NCBI GenBank assembly: GCA_052033505.1
Contig: JBPOJN010000003.1
Location: forward strand, 1-58,991
Direction of reading: 5' to 3'
Source of the DNA: JBPOJN01 sp052033505
GTDB lineage: Bacteria; UBA10199; JACPAL01; GCA-016699445
Length of the DNA stretch: 58,991 bases
Made by a program: the position numbers and the translations under genes. How positions within the stretch are numbered: position 1 is the first letter of the stretch; every line of letters begins with the position of its first letter. Below, piece after piece: positions 1 to 7,353 of this stretch. The notes under the pieces were generated by a model. It was not told the origin of the DNA. It did not search any database and was given only the letters and a program-made list of their open reading frames with translations.

Positions 1-101
1 AACGGATAATTCGCCGCGGCCGCTCCCGCGGCGGTCAACGCATTGAAGATGGTGGACTTGCCGACGTTGGGCAGTCCGACGATGCCGCATTGAAATCCCA
101 T
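1..101 (-). CDS. ychF: YchF/OLA1-type ATPase, N-terminal fragment
   Basis: Only the first 33 codons lie in the window; the gene runs off the left edge. The reading begins MGFQCGIVGLPNVGKST, the canonical start of the YchF (Obg-like ATPase) family, with the P-loop GLPNVGKST at residues 9-17 and a following IFNALT segment typical of TRAFAC GTPases. Family members bind ATP rather than GTP and associate with ribosomes; the G4 motif that decides this is outside the window. An AAGG Shine-Dalgarno sits about 7 nt before the ATG. The gene is third in a minus-strand set after ssb and the large unknown gene, 80 bp downstream of the latter, so it may be cotranscribed. Confidence 0.9.
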   Translation of the reverse strand, partial: MGFQCGIVGLPNVGKSTIFNALTAAGAAAANYP

Positions 102-181
102 AATGAGCCTTTTTTAAATTTCCCCTCGCGCCGTTATCGCGCGCGCCGCGGGAAGTCGATGGTTTTTACCCGGATGACGCC

Positions 182-2395
182 CTACTCGCGGATTTTCCTT
201 GTGGTGTCGCCGCCGGTCGATTTCGCCATGACGATGCGGTTGGTGTCGGCGTCGGGGCCGATGGGATGAGGAACGGCCTCGCCTCCTTTGAGGGGAAGGG
301 GAATCGACTCGTCGGGAAAGAGGCCGAAACCTTCTTTTTCGATGGAACACGACGTGCCGTCGGGAAGTTGGATCATGCGGCGTTTTTTTAAGGAATCTTC
401 GATGTATCGGCCCATGAGGCCGAAAAGCTCCATGACGGCTTCTCCCTGTTCGGCGGAGATTAATGGGCGTTCCAGGTCGGCGTAGGTTACCGTTGCGGTC
501 TGATATCCCCCGACAGGTTCATATCCGGGCAAGGGAAGGCGGGAAGCGATATAATCCGTCTCCGAATCCGTGCGTTTCCAGAGAGGGAGTCGTTCGACCT
601 CTTCGCGCGGGAGCCCGTCGGCATCCAGGTGAGTGCGCGTTACTTTAGCCTCGAGTTGGAAAGGTTGGTGCGCGAAGGCCGACCGGATTCTCTCTTGGAC
701 TTTTTTCAAATAGGTTTGAGGAGCGACGTTTCCGGGATCGAAAGAGACCAGGATCTGGTCGCCCTGGAAGGGCGAGATGATCACGCGCGGAGCGCCCATC
801 TCATCGGTCATGTTCAGTTCCTTGGCGACGTCGAACCAGATTTTGCGCACGAGCTGAAACTCCGCGTCGACGTGGTCCGGCGGCGGATAATGATTGCGGC
901 GCGCCTTGGCGTTGTCGTTTTCGCAGACCGCGATGTGCCGGAAGCCGCGGTGGGCCATTTCTTCGATGAAAAAGTTGGCGTTTTCGACGTTGCCTTCGGT
1001 GTTCAGGCGGGTTTCGATCGGTCGGATCAACATCGGATACGCTGCGGAACAACGCGCGATCAAACCGATGCGCACCAAATCGCACAGCGTGCCGTCGAGA
1101 GAGAGTCCCAAGCCTCTTGTCACAGTGGTCTTCAAAGGATCCGCATGGATGAGTTTCAACAAGTCTTCAATTTGGCCCGGCGTCGGCAGTGCGAGCAGCG
1201 CGCCCAAAGCGAACGTGAGTCTCTGGAGAACGCCTCCGCCGTTGAGATGGATATCGCGGTCGACGTGGCCGGCCAATCGCCGGAGAGCCGGCTGTTCGAC
1301 TTCTTCCGCGCTTTGACCGGGACGGGGTTCCTGACCGTAAACGCCGACGGGCACGTATCCTTGCGACGTGCGCAGGGCGCGCTCGAGATCGGCGTGCAGG
1401 GGACTTAAGTCTGTCGGGAGGTCCTTCTCCACGAAAAGATAATTATTCCGCTCGAATTCAGGCTTGTGCCTTTCCAGGAAACTCGTTTTCGCCGCGAGCG
1501 TTCTTAAGAATTCCCGGATTTTTCCTATGGCCTCTTTTTTTGATTCGGGATCGTTGTTTTGATCTTCGAGGGTGAGCACGGATCCGAAGGCGAAATGCTG
1601 AGGACGGAATTGCGTCAGCTTTCGCCAGGAAATGCGGCGGAAATTTTGGTGGGGATCATGGAGCTTGCGCAAAATCCTTTTGGCGACTTCGCGGTCGAAA
1701 TCGCGCAGATGACCTCGGGCTTCTTCGAAGCCGCTCACTTTGAAGACGAAAGCGGTCCGGGCGGGATCCGAAAAAACGTGTGTGCTGCCGAACCGTTCTT
1801 TCAGCCAGGCCAAGGCTTCTTTTTGGAAGAGCGTGCCGACCGCGCCCATGTGGTCATCGACTTGATTGGCCGTCGTCATGTTGATGAGCAGGCGCACGAC
1901 GTGGATGCTGCGCCGGTTCCCCCAAAACTCATTCCGGAGGGACTCGACCAGAAGCTGGGGGAGGCTACCACCTTCGAGCAATAGGTCTTTGGTCTCTCCG
2001 GCGACGTTTAAGAGATGGCCGGGTATCAAGCCTAAGGTTTGCTTCACCGCCGCGTTTTCGGTCACTTCGCAGAGCTGCAGTCCGCCTAACCACAAAGAGG
2101 CCGCCGCCGCGTACGCGAGCCGGTTCGTATCGGCGGTGCGCAGCTCGGGAGGTACCGTGAGCCGCAGCAGAGTGTCGTCGCTCCATCGATTTCCCAGAAG
2201 AGGACGTGGGACGTGAAGTCTTTCGAAACTTTCCGGCCCGGCTCGGAGCAAGGTTCCCCAATTCTCGCGCGCGTCGGGGCTGGGATCTCCGGGACCTGCG
2301 AAAATCCACGGAGCGTCGCGTGCGACCAAGTGGCGGGAGAGCTCTAAGGCGCTCGCCGCTTCAGGGCTGTATTTTGTGAAGACAGGAGGAAGCAT
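182..2395 (-). CDS. Large uncharacterised protein (737 aa)
   Basis: I do not recognise this protein. It is long, soluble-looking and mixed in composition, with no signal peptide or membrane segment and no P-loop. Around residues 440-530 a stretch runs through RPIETRLNTEGNVENANFF and a charged, basic NDNAKARRNHYPPP segment, followed by a hydrophobic VIISPFQGDQILVSFD block that could be a beta-rich domain. A weak resemblance to cyclase or nucleotidyltransferase folds is possible but I cannot defend it. The ATG is preceded by GGAAG at good spacing. It lies between ssb and ychF on the same strand, and its upstream region carries a perfect 11-bp tandem repeat. The length and uniform codon use argue for a real gene. 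Confidence 0.8.
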   Translation of the reverse strand: MLPPVFTKYSPEAASALELSRHLVARDAPWIFAGPGDPSPDARENWGTLLRAGPESFERLHVPRPLLGNRWSDDTLLRLTVPPELRTADTNRLAYAAAASLWLGGLQLCEVTENAAVKQTLGLIPGHLLNVAGETKDLLLEGGSLPQLLVESLRNEFWGNRRSIHVVRLLINMTTANQVDDHMGAVGTLFQKEALAWLKERFGSTHVFSDPARTAFVFKVSGFEEARGHLRDFDREVAKRILRKLHDPHQNFRRISWRKLTQFRPQHFAFGSVLTLEDQNNDPESKKEAIGKIREFLRTLAAKTSFLERHKPEFERNNYLFVEKDLPTDLSPLHADLERALRTSQGYVPVGVYGQEPRPGQSAEEVEQPALRRLAGHVDRDIHLNGGGVLQRLTFALGALLALPTPGQIEDLLKLIHADPLKTTVTRGLGLSLDGTLCDLVRIGLIARCSAAYPMLIRPIETRLNTEGNVENANFFIEEMAHRGFRHIAVCENDNAKARRNHYPPPDHVDAEFQLVRKIWFDVAKELNMTDEMGAPRVIISPFQGDQILVSFDPGNVAPQTYLKKVQERIRSAFAHQPFQLEAKVTRTHLDADGLPREEVERLPLWKRTDSETDYIASRLPLPGYEPVGGYQTATVTYADLERPLISAEQGEAVMELFGLMGRYIEDSLKKRRMIQLPDGTSCSIEKEGFGLFPDESIPLPLKGGEAVPHPIGPDADTNRIVMAKSTGGDTTRKIRE

Positions 2396-2436
2396 GCGCC
2401 GCTTCCATCGGACCGTTGTGGAAATAGGGTGCGTTA

Positions 2437-2458
2437 AATTTTATCCCAATTTTATCCC
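2437..2458 (-). repeat. Perfect 11-bp tandem repeat in promoter region
   Basis: Two adjacent copies of AATTTTATCCC (plus strand), read on the coding strand as GGGATAAAATT twice. They lie about 40 bp upstream of the start of the 737-residue gene. Each copy contains TAAAAT, close to a -10 hexamer, and the 11-bp period places both copies on the same face of the helix. This suits a paired protein-binding site or overlapping promoters; the function is inferred. Confidence 0.6.
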
Positions 2459-2498
2459 ATCGGAGTGTCAAAACTTCGGAATGCCGTACTCTTTAAGC

Positions 2499-2951
2499 TT
2501 AGAACGGGATATCGTCTTCGTCGCCCAAGATCGAGTTGGATTCTCCGGCCGGAGCGTCGGGTTCGAAAGCGGGTTGGGAGGAACGGCCACCGCCTCCACC
2601 GCCGCCCCCGGCTCCTCCTCCGCCACCTAAAAACAGAACGCTTTGGGCGATGATTTCGGTCGTGCGTTGTTTCTGGCCTTCTTTATTCTGCCATTCCCGC
2701 GTCTGAAGACGTCCCTCGACGTAAGCCTGACGGCCCTTGCTCAAATACTGTTTGCAGTTCTCGGCCTGTTTTCCAAATACAACGATGCGGTGCCACTCCG
2801 TGCGCTCGCCGCCGGGTTGGCCTTCCTTGCCGGCCCATTTTTCCGTCGTGGCGATATTGAAGTTTGCAACCGGCTGTCCGCTGGGCAGGTAACGCACCTC
2901 GGGATCTCCCCCTAAATTTCCGATCAAGATGACTTTGTTGAGAGCGGCCAT
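2499..2951 (-). CDS. ssb: Single-stranded DNA-binding protein
   Basis: SSB coats single-stranded DNA in replication, repair and recombination and recruits partners through its acidic tail. The protein opens MAALNKVILIGNLGGDPEVR, has the conserved RTEWHRIVVFGKQAE region and YVEGRLQTREW of the OB fold (residues 1-110), then a glycine-rich linker and the C-terminal tip DEDDIPF. Length (150 aa) is normal. A strong AAGGAG lies before the ATG. The linker is almost pure glycine, encoded by a run of GGC/GGA-type codons at about 2575-2635, a stretch prone to length change. It is first in the minus-strand set that continues to the 737-residue gene and ychF. Confidence 0.97.
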   Translation of the reverse strand: MAALNKVILIGNLGGDPEVRYLPSGQPVANFNIATTEKWAGKEGQPGGERTEWHRIVVFGKQAENCKQYLSKGRQAYVEGRLQTREWQNKEGQKQRTTEIIAQSVLFLGGGGGAGGGGGGGGRSSQPAFEPDAPAGESNSILGDEDDIPF

Positions 2952-2984
2952 GGTGACTCCTTATTTTCTAAAAAAGATCTGTCG

Positions 2985-3013
2985 TCACTAAGAGGGCTCT
3001 GGAGTGATGTCAA
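2985..3013 (-). promoter_or_regulatory. Candidate ssb promoter
   Basis: On the minus strand a perfect TTGACA lies at 3013-3008, 17 nt from TAGTGA at 2990-2985, about 35 bp before the ssb ATG. The -35 is ideal and the -10 is poor, so the site may need an activator, or the match may be chance. Confidence 0.35.
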
Positions 3014-3040
3014 GGTCGGGAAAAGGAAAATATTTTCACG

Positions 3041-3070
3041 CAACGCTTCGTTGGTCGTGACGAAGCGTTG
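3041..3070. promoter_or_regulatory. Perfect 11-bp inverted repeat in ssb / J-protein intergenic region
   Basis: CAACGCTTCGT at 3041-3051 and its exact complement ACGAAGCGTTG at 3060-3070 are separated by 8 nt. The repeat sits between the divergent ssb and J-domain genes and its right arm reaches the J-protein start (TTG 3068 lies inside it, ATG 3074 just after). As DNA it could be an operator for both genes; as RNA it would form a hairpin directly at the J-protein start and could block translation. No U-run follows, so it is not a standard terminator. Confidence 0.65.
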
Positions 3071-4099
3071 GGGATGATTCTATTTCCTAAAAATTCATTT
3101 CATCCGCCGTTTGAAGCCGCCATCGGCGCTCTGGGAACGGTTTCCGTGGCTGCCGTCATTCATCCGCCGCGCCTTTCGGTCCAGGATGAAGGATCTCTCC
3201 CCGGCGGCGGTTCGGTGGCGCAAACGATTTCTTGGCAAGCCATGCCGAAGGAAGACTTTGCCCGTGCCAAGGCTTCTCCCGGCAAAAGAATCCGCGTGAA
3301 AGCAAGGGAAGGCGTGACCTACGACATTCTTCATTATGCCCGGTTCGGATTTTTGATCGCGATCAAAACCCCGTCTTCCGGGATGATCGAAGTGACTGAT
3401 CGCGAGGGTCTAAAAATGCGTTACGGGACCTTTTTTCTGCGTGAGGGGGACGCAGTGAAGCTCCCAAGCATGGCCCCTTACCGGTTTCAGATCGCCTCCT
3501 CCGCCCCAGCCTCCTTTGTGGGAAACGACCGCGTCGTAAAATCCAGCATGCCTTTCGATTTCGTGGAGCTTTTGGCGAAGGCTTTCCTGGAAAAGGGGAC
3601 TCTGGTGTCAGGCGCAATTTTCGGCATGCCGGTTTCGGTCAAGTTCGACGCGCACAGCCAGATGTTCGCTTTCCCGCCTCCCGCTTCCCGGATCCGCATG
3701 GCGGCTCTCTTGGGGGCGGATCAGGCGTTATTCGACCGCGCTTCGCGGTTTCGATACGCCGTCAGAGACGCCGTTTTTCAGTTCGGGTCGTCGCGGCCTT
3801 TTTTATTCGATTCGTTAGCCGTTGACGCTCATGCGAAGAAATTGAAGGGCCCGAAGCCGTCTTTGTCTTCGAAAATCATACGCCGTATATTGGCCCGCGA
3901 TACACCGTCTCATTATCAGATCTTAGGGTTGACCAAAGAGGGGCTTAAGTCGCATTCGCAATTGAAGAGGGCTTATTACAAAGCTTCCCGCGAAGCCCAT
4001 CCGGACTTGCATCCTGAAAATCCGAATGCCAGAGATGTCTTCGAGGACGTCCAAAAGGCCTATGAAGCCATTTGTGAGGCCCGCGGCTGGAAGTCTTAA
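3068..4099 (+). CDS. Unknown protein with C-terminal J domain
   Basis: The last ~65 residues form a J domain: HYQILGLTKEG, then KRAYYKASREAHPDLHPENP with the invariant HPD, then VFEDVQKAYEAI. J domains stimulate the ATPase of a DnaK-type chaperone and direct it to a client. The N-terminal ~270 residues are not recognised; they look beta-rich and soluble, with no zinc-finger or G/F region, so this is a class C (type III) J protein whose N-terminal part would give client specificity. The start is uncertain: TTG 3068 lies in an inverted repeat and ATG 3074 follows at once, and neither has a clean Shine-Dalgarno. It stands alone, divergent from ssb and 54 bp before glmU. Confidence 0.85.
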   Translation: MGMILFPKNSFHPPFEAAIGALGTVSVAAVIHPPRLSVQDEGSLPGGGSVAQTISWQAMPKEDFARAKASPGKRIRVKAREGVTYDILHYARFGFLIAIKTPSSGMIEVTDREGLKMRYGTFFLREGDAVKLPSMAPYRFQIASSAPASFVGNDRVVKSSMPFDFVELLAKAFLEKGTLVSGAIFGMPVSVKFDAHSQMFAFPPPASRIRMAALLGADQALFDRASRFRYAVRDAVFQFGSSRPFLFDSLAVDAHAKKLKGPKPSLSSKIIRRILARDTPSHYQILGLTKEGLKSHSQLKRAYYKASREAHPDLHPENPNARDVFEDVQKAYEAICEARGWKS

Positions 4100-4153
4100 A
4101 GGCACTGAGACGCTTGCCTTCGTTTCCGCTCCGAGTTACGCGCGTCGTTCACT

Positions 4154-5500
4154 ATGTCGACGTCCAAAAAAGATGTTTCCGTTTTGATCCTGGCGGCGGG
4201 CCAGGGGACGCGCATGCGTTCGAGTTTGCCGAAAGTCCTGCATGCCCTCTGTGGTCGCCCGCTCCTCGCGCACGTGATCGGGGCCGCGCGCTCCGTGAAA
4301 CCGCGAAAAATCGTCGCGATCACGGGACATGGGTCGAGCCAGGTGCGGGAGGCGTTCCAAACGGAAAAATTAACCTGGGCCCTGCAATCCAAACAGCTCG
4401 GTACGGCGCATGCGGTGCTTTGCGGTCTGGATGCTTTGAAGGATGCAAGGGGCCTGCTTTATATTCTTTACGGGGATGTTCCCTTGCTCCGGCCCGAGAC
4501 ACTCCAACGCATGGCTCAAGCGATGCGTGAAGACGCCGCGTCCTTGGTGCTGCTCACGGCGCACTTGGAAAATCCGAAAGGGTACGGACGCATCGTTCGC
4601 CAGAATCCCAAAGATTCCGCCTCCGACGTCGCCAGGATCGTCGAGGAAAAAGAAGCGGATGAAACCGAGAAGAAAATCCGCGAAATTAATACCGGCATTT
4701 ATCTCGTGCGCATCGAAGACATTCGCGAGCCGCTTCAAAAAGTCAAAAAGAGCATCGTCAAAGGCGAATACTACCTGACGGACCTCGTCGCAGAGTTGAT
4801 CGCGCGCGGCAAAAGGGTGTCGACGGTTTCGGTCGAAGAACCGGAAGAAGGCCTGGGCGTCAATACGCGCGCCGAATTGGCCGTCGCCGATGCAGTCCTT
4901 CAGCGCCGTATCCGCCGCGCATGGATGGAAGCGGGAGTTACGATGATGTTTCCCGAGACCATCCGCATCGACGGAGAGGCGCATCTCGAACCCGACGTCA
5001 TTCTGCATCCGGGTGTCGTGATCGAAGGGAAATCGGTGCTCAAAAAGGGCGCCGAAATTCTCCCGTATAGCGTGATCGAGCACAGCGAAGTCGGAGAAGG
5101 CGCCCGCATCGGGCCTTTCGCCCACTTGCGCCCGAACTCGAAAGTCGGCACGAAGGCGCACGTCGGGAACTTCGTCGAGCTTAAGAAAACGGTCTTGAAA
5201 GACGGTGCGAAGGCGAATCATCTGGCTTATCTCGGAGATGCGGTGATCGGCGCGCGCGCGAACATCGGTGCCGGCACGATCACTTGTAATTACGACGGGT
5301 TTCACAAATATCCGACCGTCATCGGTGAGGAAGCCTTCATCGGCAGCGACACGCAATTAGTCGCTCCCGTCACAGTGGGCCGCCGGGCTTGGGTCGGCGC
5401 CGGTACGACCGTGACGAAAGACGTACCCGACGGGGCTTTGGCGGTAACGCGGGTTGATCAACGAAATATTCCGGGATACGACTCGAAAAAGAGAAAATAA
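4154..5500 (+). CDS. glmU: Bifunctional GlmU, UDP-GlcNAc synthesis
   Basis: GlmU acetylates glucosamine-1-phosphate and then uridylates it to UDP-GlcNAc, the precursor of peptidoglycan and lipid A, in the cytoplasm. The N-terminal pyrophosphorylase domain shows LILAAGQGTRMRS (residues ~10-22) and the GDVPLL metal-site region. The C-terminal half is a left-handed beta helix of hexapeptide repeats, including GPFAHLRP, GNFVELKKT and ITCNYDGFHKYPT with the acetyltransferase residues. Length (448 aa) is normal. glmS follows after 2 bp, so the two steps of amino-sugar supply are translationally coupled, with pcrA behind them. Confidence 0.97.
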   Translation: MSTSKKDVSVLILAAGQGTRMRSSLPKVLHALCGRPLLAHVIGAARSVKPRKIVAITGHGSSQVREAFQTEKLTWALQSKQLGTAHAVLCGLDALKDARGLLYILYGDVPLLRPETLQRMAQAMREDAASLVLLTAHLENPKGYGRIVRQNPKDSASDVARIVEEKEADETEKKIREINTGIYLVRIEDIREPLQKVKKSIVKGEYYLTDLVAELIARGKRVSTVSVEEPEEGLGVNTRAELAVADAVLQRRIRRAWMEAGVTMMFPETIRIDGEAHLEPDVILHPGVVIEGKSVLKKGAEILPYSVIEHSEVGEGARIGPFAHLRPNSKVGTKAHVGNFVELKKTVLKDGAKANHLAYLGDAVIGARANIGAGTITCNYDGFHKYPTVIGEEAFIGSDTQLVAPVTVGRRAWVGAGTTVTKDVPDGALAVTRVDQRNIPGYDSKKRK

Positions 5501-5502
5501 CC

Positions 5503-7335
5503 ATGTGTGGAATCGTCGGCTACATAGGTACTAAAAATGCCACTGAAGTTTTGATCGAAGGCCTGAGGAAGCTCGAATACCGCGGTTACGATTCCGCCGG
5601 CGTCGCCGTGCGTGATAGCGACGACATCCACATCGTCCGCGCCGAAGGAAAATTAAAAAACCTCGAAGACAAACTCCGCCGCGAGCCTGTTGCCGGCCAG
5701 TTGGGCATCGGACATACGCGCTGGGCCACGCATGGGCGTCCCACGGAGTCGAACGCTCATCCGCACCGCGCCGGTCCCGTCGTTTTGGTGCACAACGGTA
5801 TCATCGAAAATCACCATCAGCTTCGGGAAGACTTGGTTGCCCGAGGACATACCATCAAATCGGAGACGGATACCGAGATCGTTTGCCATCTCATTCAGCA
5901 AAGAATGTACGACGGTCTGCCCATGCGGGAGGCGTTTCGAAAAGCCCTGTCGGAACTGAAGGGCACTTATGCCTTGGTCGTCTTAAATCACGACGAACCC
6001 GACCGGCTCTACATCGCGCGCAAGGGAAGTCCTTTGGTCATTGGCCTGGGCGAAGGCGAAAACTTCGTCGCCTCCGACATCCCGGCCCTCCTTCCGTACA
6101 CGCGTAACGTCTTATTTTTGGAATATGAAGAGGCCGGCGTCGTCACGCGCGATAAGGTCGAGATTTGGGACGCGGAAGGCCGTAGTCTGGATAAGACCCC
6201 GACGCGCATCACCTGGGATCAGACGATGGCGGAGAAGGGCGGTCACAAGCATTTCATGATCAAGGAAATCTTGGAGCAGCCGCGCGCGATCGCCGACACT
6301 TTGTCGGGCCGGATCTCCGATGAGGGCGTTTCGAAAGTCGTCTTGGACGGTCTCGATGAGTTTTTGGAGAAGCGCGGTCCTTTTGACAGTATTGACCTCA
6401 TCGCGTGCGGGACTTCCTACCATGCAGGACTCGTCGGGAAGTTTTGGATCGAGGAATTTACGCGCTTGCCCGTGAATGTCGATTTGGCCTCCGAATATCG
6501 CTACCGGAACCCGATTCTTTCCCCCAAGAAGCTGGTTGTGGCCGTGAGCCAATCCGGAGAAACGGCCGATACGTTAGCCGCAATCTTGGAAGCCCAGAAA
6601 AAAGGCGCCGGGATTTTGTCGCTTTGCAACGTCGTCGGCTCTTCGATTGCGCGAGCTTCCGACGTGACGCTCTACACGCGCGCGGGACCGGAAATCGGAG
6701 TCGCTTCGACGAAGGCATTTACGACCCAGTTGGTTCTCTTGCTGCTTCTGGGTCTGCATCTGGCAGAGTGCCGCAAAACGCTGGCGGGCCCGGAGATCGC
6801 GAAATGCCTGGATGAAGTTCTCCGCCTGCCCGACCTCATGGGAACTTTGCTGAAAGATCACCGGCGCATACAAAAAATCGCGAAAAAATACGCATCCGCG
6901 AAAGGTTTTCTCTATTTCGCCCGCGGGGCGAATTACCCTATCGCTTACGAAGGCGCCCTGAAACTGAAGGAAATTTCCTACATTCACGCCGAAGGTTATG
7001 CCGCGGGGGAGATGAAACACGGTCCGATCGCCTTGATCGACTCCGACATGCCCGTGGTCGTACTGGCGCCACGGGATGCACATTACGAAAAAGTATTATC
7101 GAATTTGGAAGAAGCCCGCGCGCGCGGCGCCCGCATCATCGGCGTCGGTACCGAGGGCGATGAAAAATTGGAAAAACTCTGCGAAGACATGGTCGGCATC
7201 CCGGAAGTCCCCTGGTATTTGCAGCCGCTCCTGACCGTAATCCCTTTACAACTGCTCGCTTATTACATCGCCGACCACAAGGGGACCGATGTGGATCAGC
7301 CTCGCAATCTCGCGAAAAGCGTGACCGTGGAATAG
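5503..7335 (+). CDS. glmS: Glutamine-fructose-6-phosphate aminotransferase (isomerizing)
   Basis: GlmS makes glucosamine-6-phosphate from fructose-6-phosphate and glutamine. It begins MCGIVGYIG, so Cys2 becomes the N-terminal nucleophile of the glutaminase domain after Met removal; GHTRWATHG and HNGIIENH are conserved. Two SIS isomerase domains follow, with CGTSYHAG, SQSGETADT and SSIARASD in the first and AEGYAAGEMKHGPIALID in the second. The C terminus DQPRNLAKSVTVE is the family signature. Length (610 aa) is typical. No glmS ribozyme is possible here, because only 2 bp separate it from glmU. Confidence 0.98.
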   Translation: MCGIVGYIGTKNATEVLIEGLRKLEYRGYDSAGVAVRDSDDIHIVRAEGKLKNLEDKLRREPVAGQLGIGHTRWATHGRPTESNAHPHRAGPVVLVHNGIIENHHQLREDLVARGHTIKSETDTEIVCHLIQQRMYDGLPMREAFRKALSELKGTYALVVLNHDEPDRLYIARKGSPLVIGLGEGENFVASDIPALLPYTRNVLFLEYEEAGVVTRDKVEIWDAEGRSLDKTPTRITWDQTMAEKGGHKHFMIKEILEQPRAIADTLSGRISDEGVSKVVLDGLDEFLEKRGPFDSIDLIACGTSYHAGLVGKFWIEEFTRLPVNVDLASEYRYRNPILSPKKLVVAVSQSGETADTLAAILEAQKKGAGILSLCNVVGSSIARASDVTLYTRAGPEIGVASTKAFTTQLVLLLLLGLHLAECRKTLAGPEIAKCLDEVLRLPDLMGTLLKDHRRIQKIAKKYASAKGFLYFARGANYPIAYEGALKLKEISYIHAEGYAAGEMKHGPIALIDSDMPVVVLAPRDAHYEKVLSNLEEARARGARIIGVGTEGDEKLEKLCEDMVGIPEVPWYLQPLLTVIPLQLLAYYIADHKGTDVDQPRNLAKSVTVE

Positions 7336-7353
7336 AAAGTTTTCCGGTACCCC

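Noticed and set aside
2575..2635. Glycine-codon repeat in ssb as a possible recombination hot spot
   Set aside because: Glycine-rich linkers are usual in SSB; no perfect long repeat is present.
4370..5356. Long minus-strand open frame opposite glmU
   Set aside because: It is a shadow of the high-GC glmU codons; no Shine-Dalgarno or family motif.
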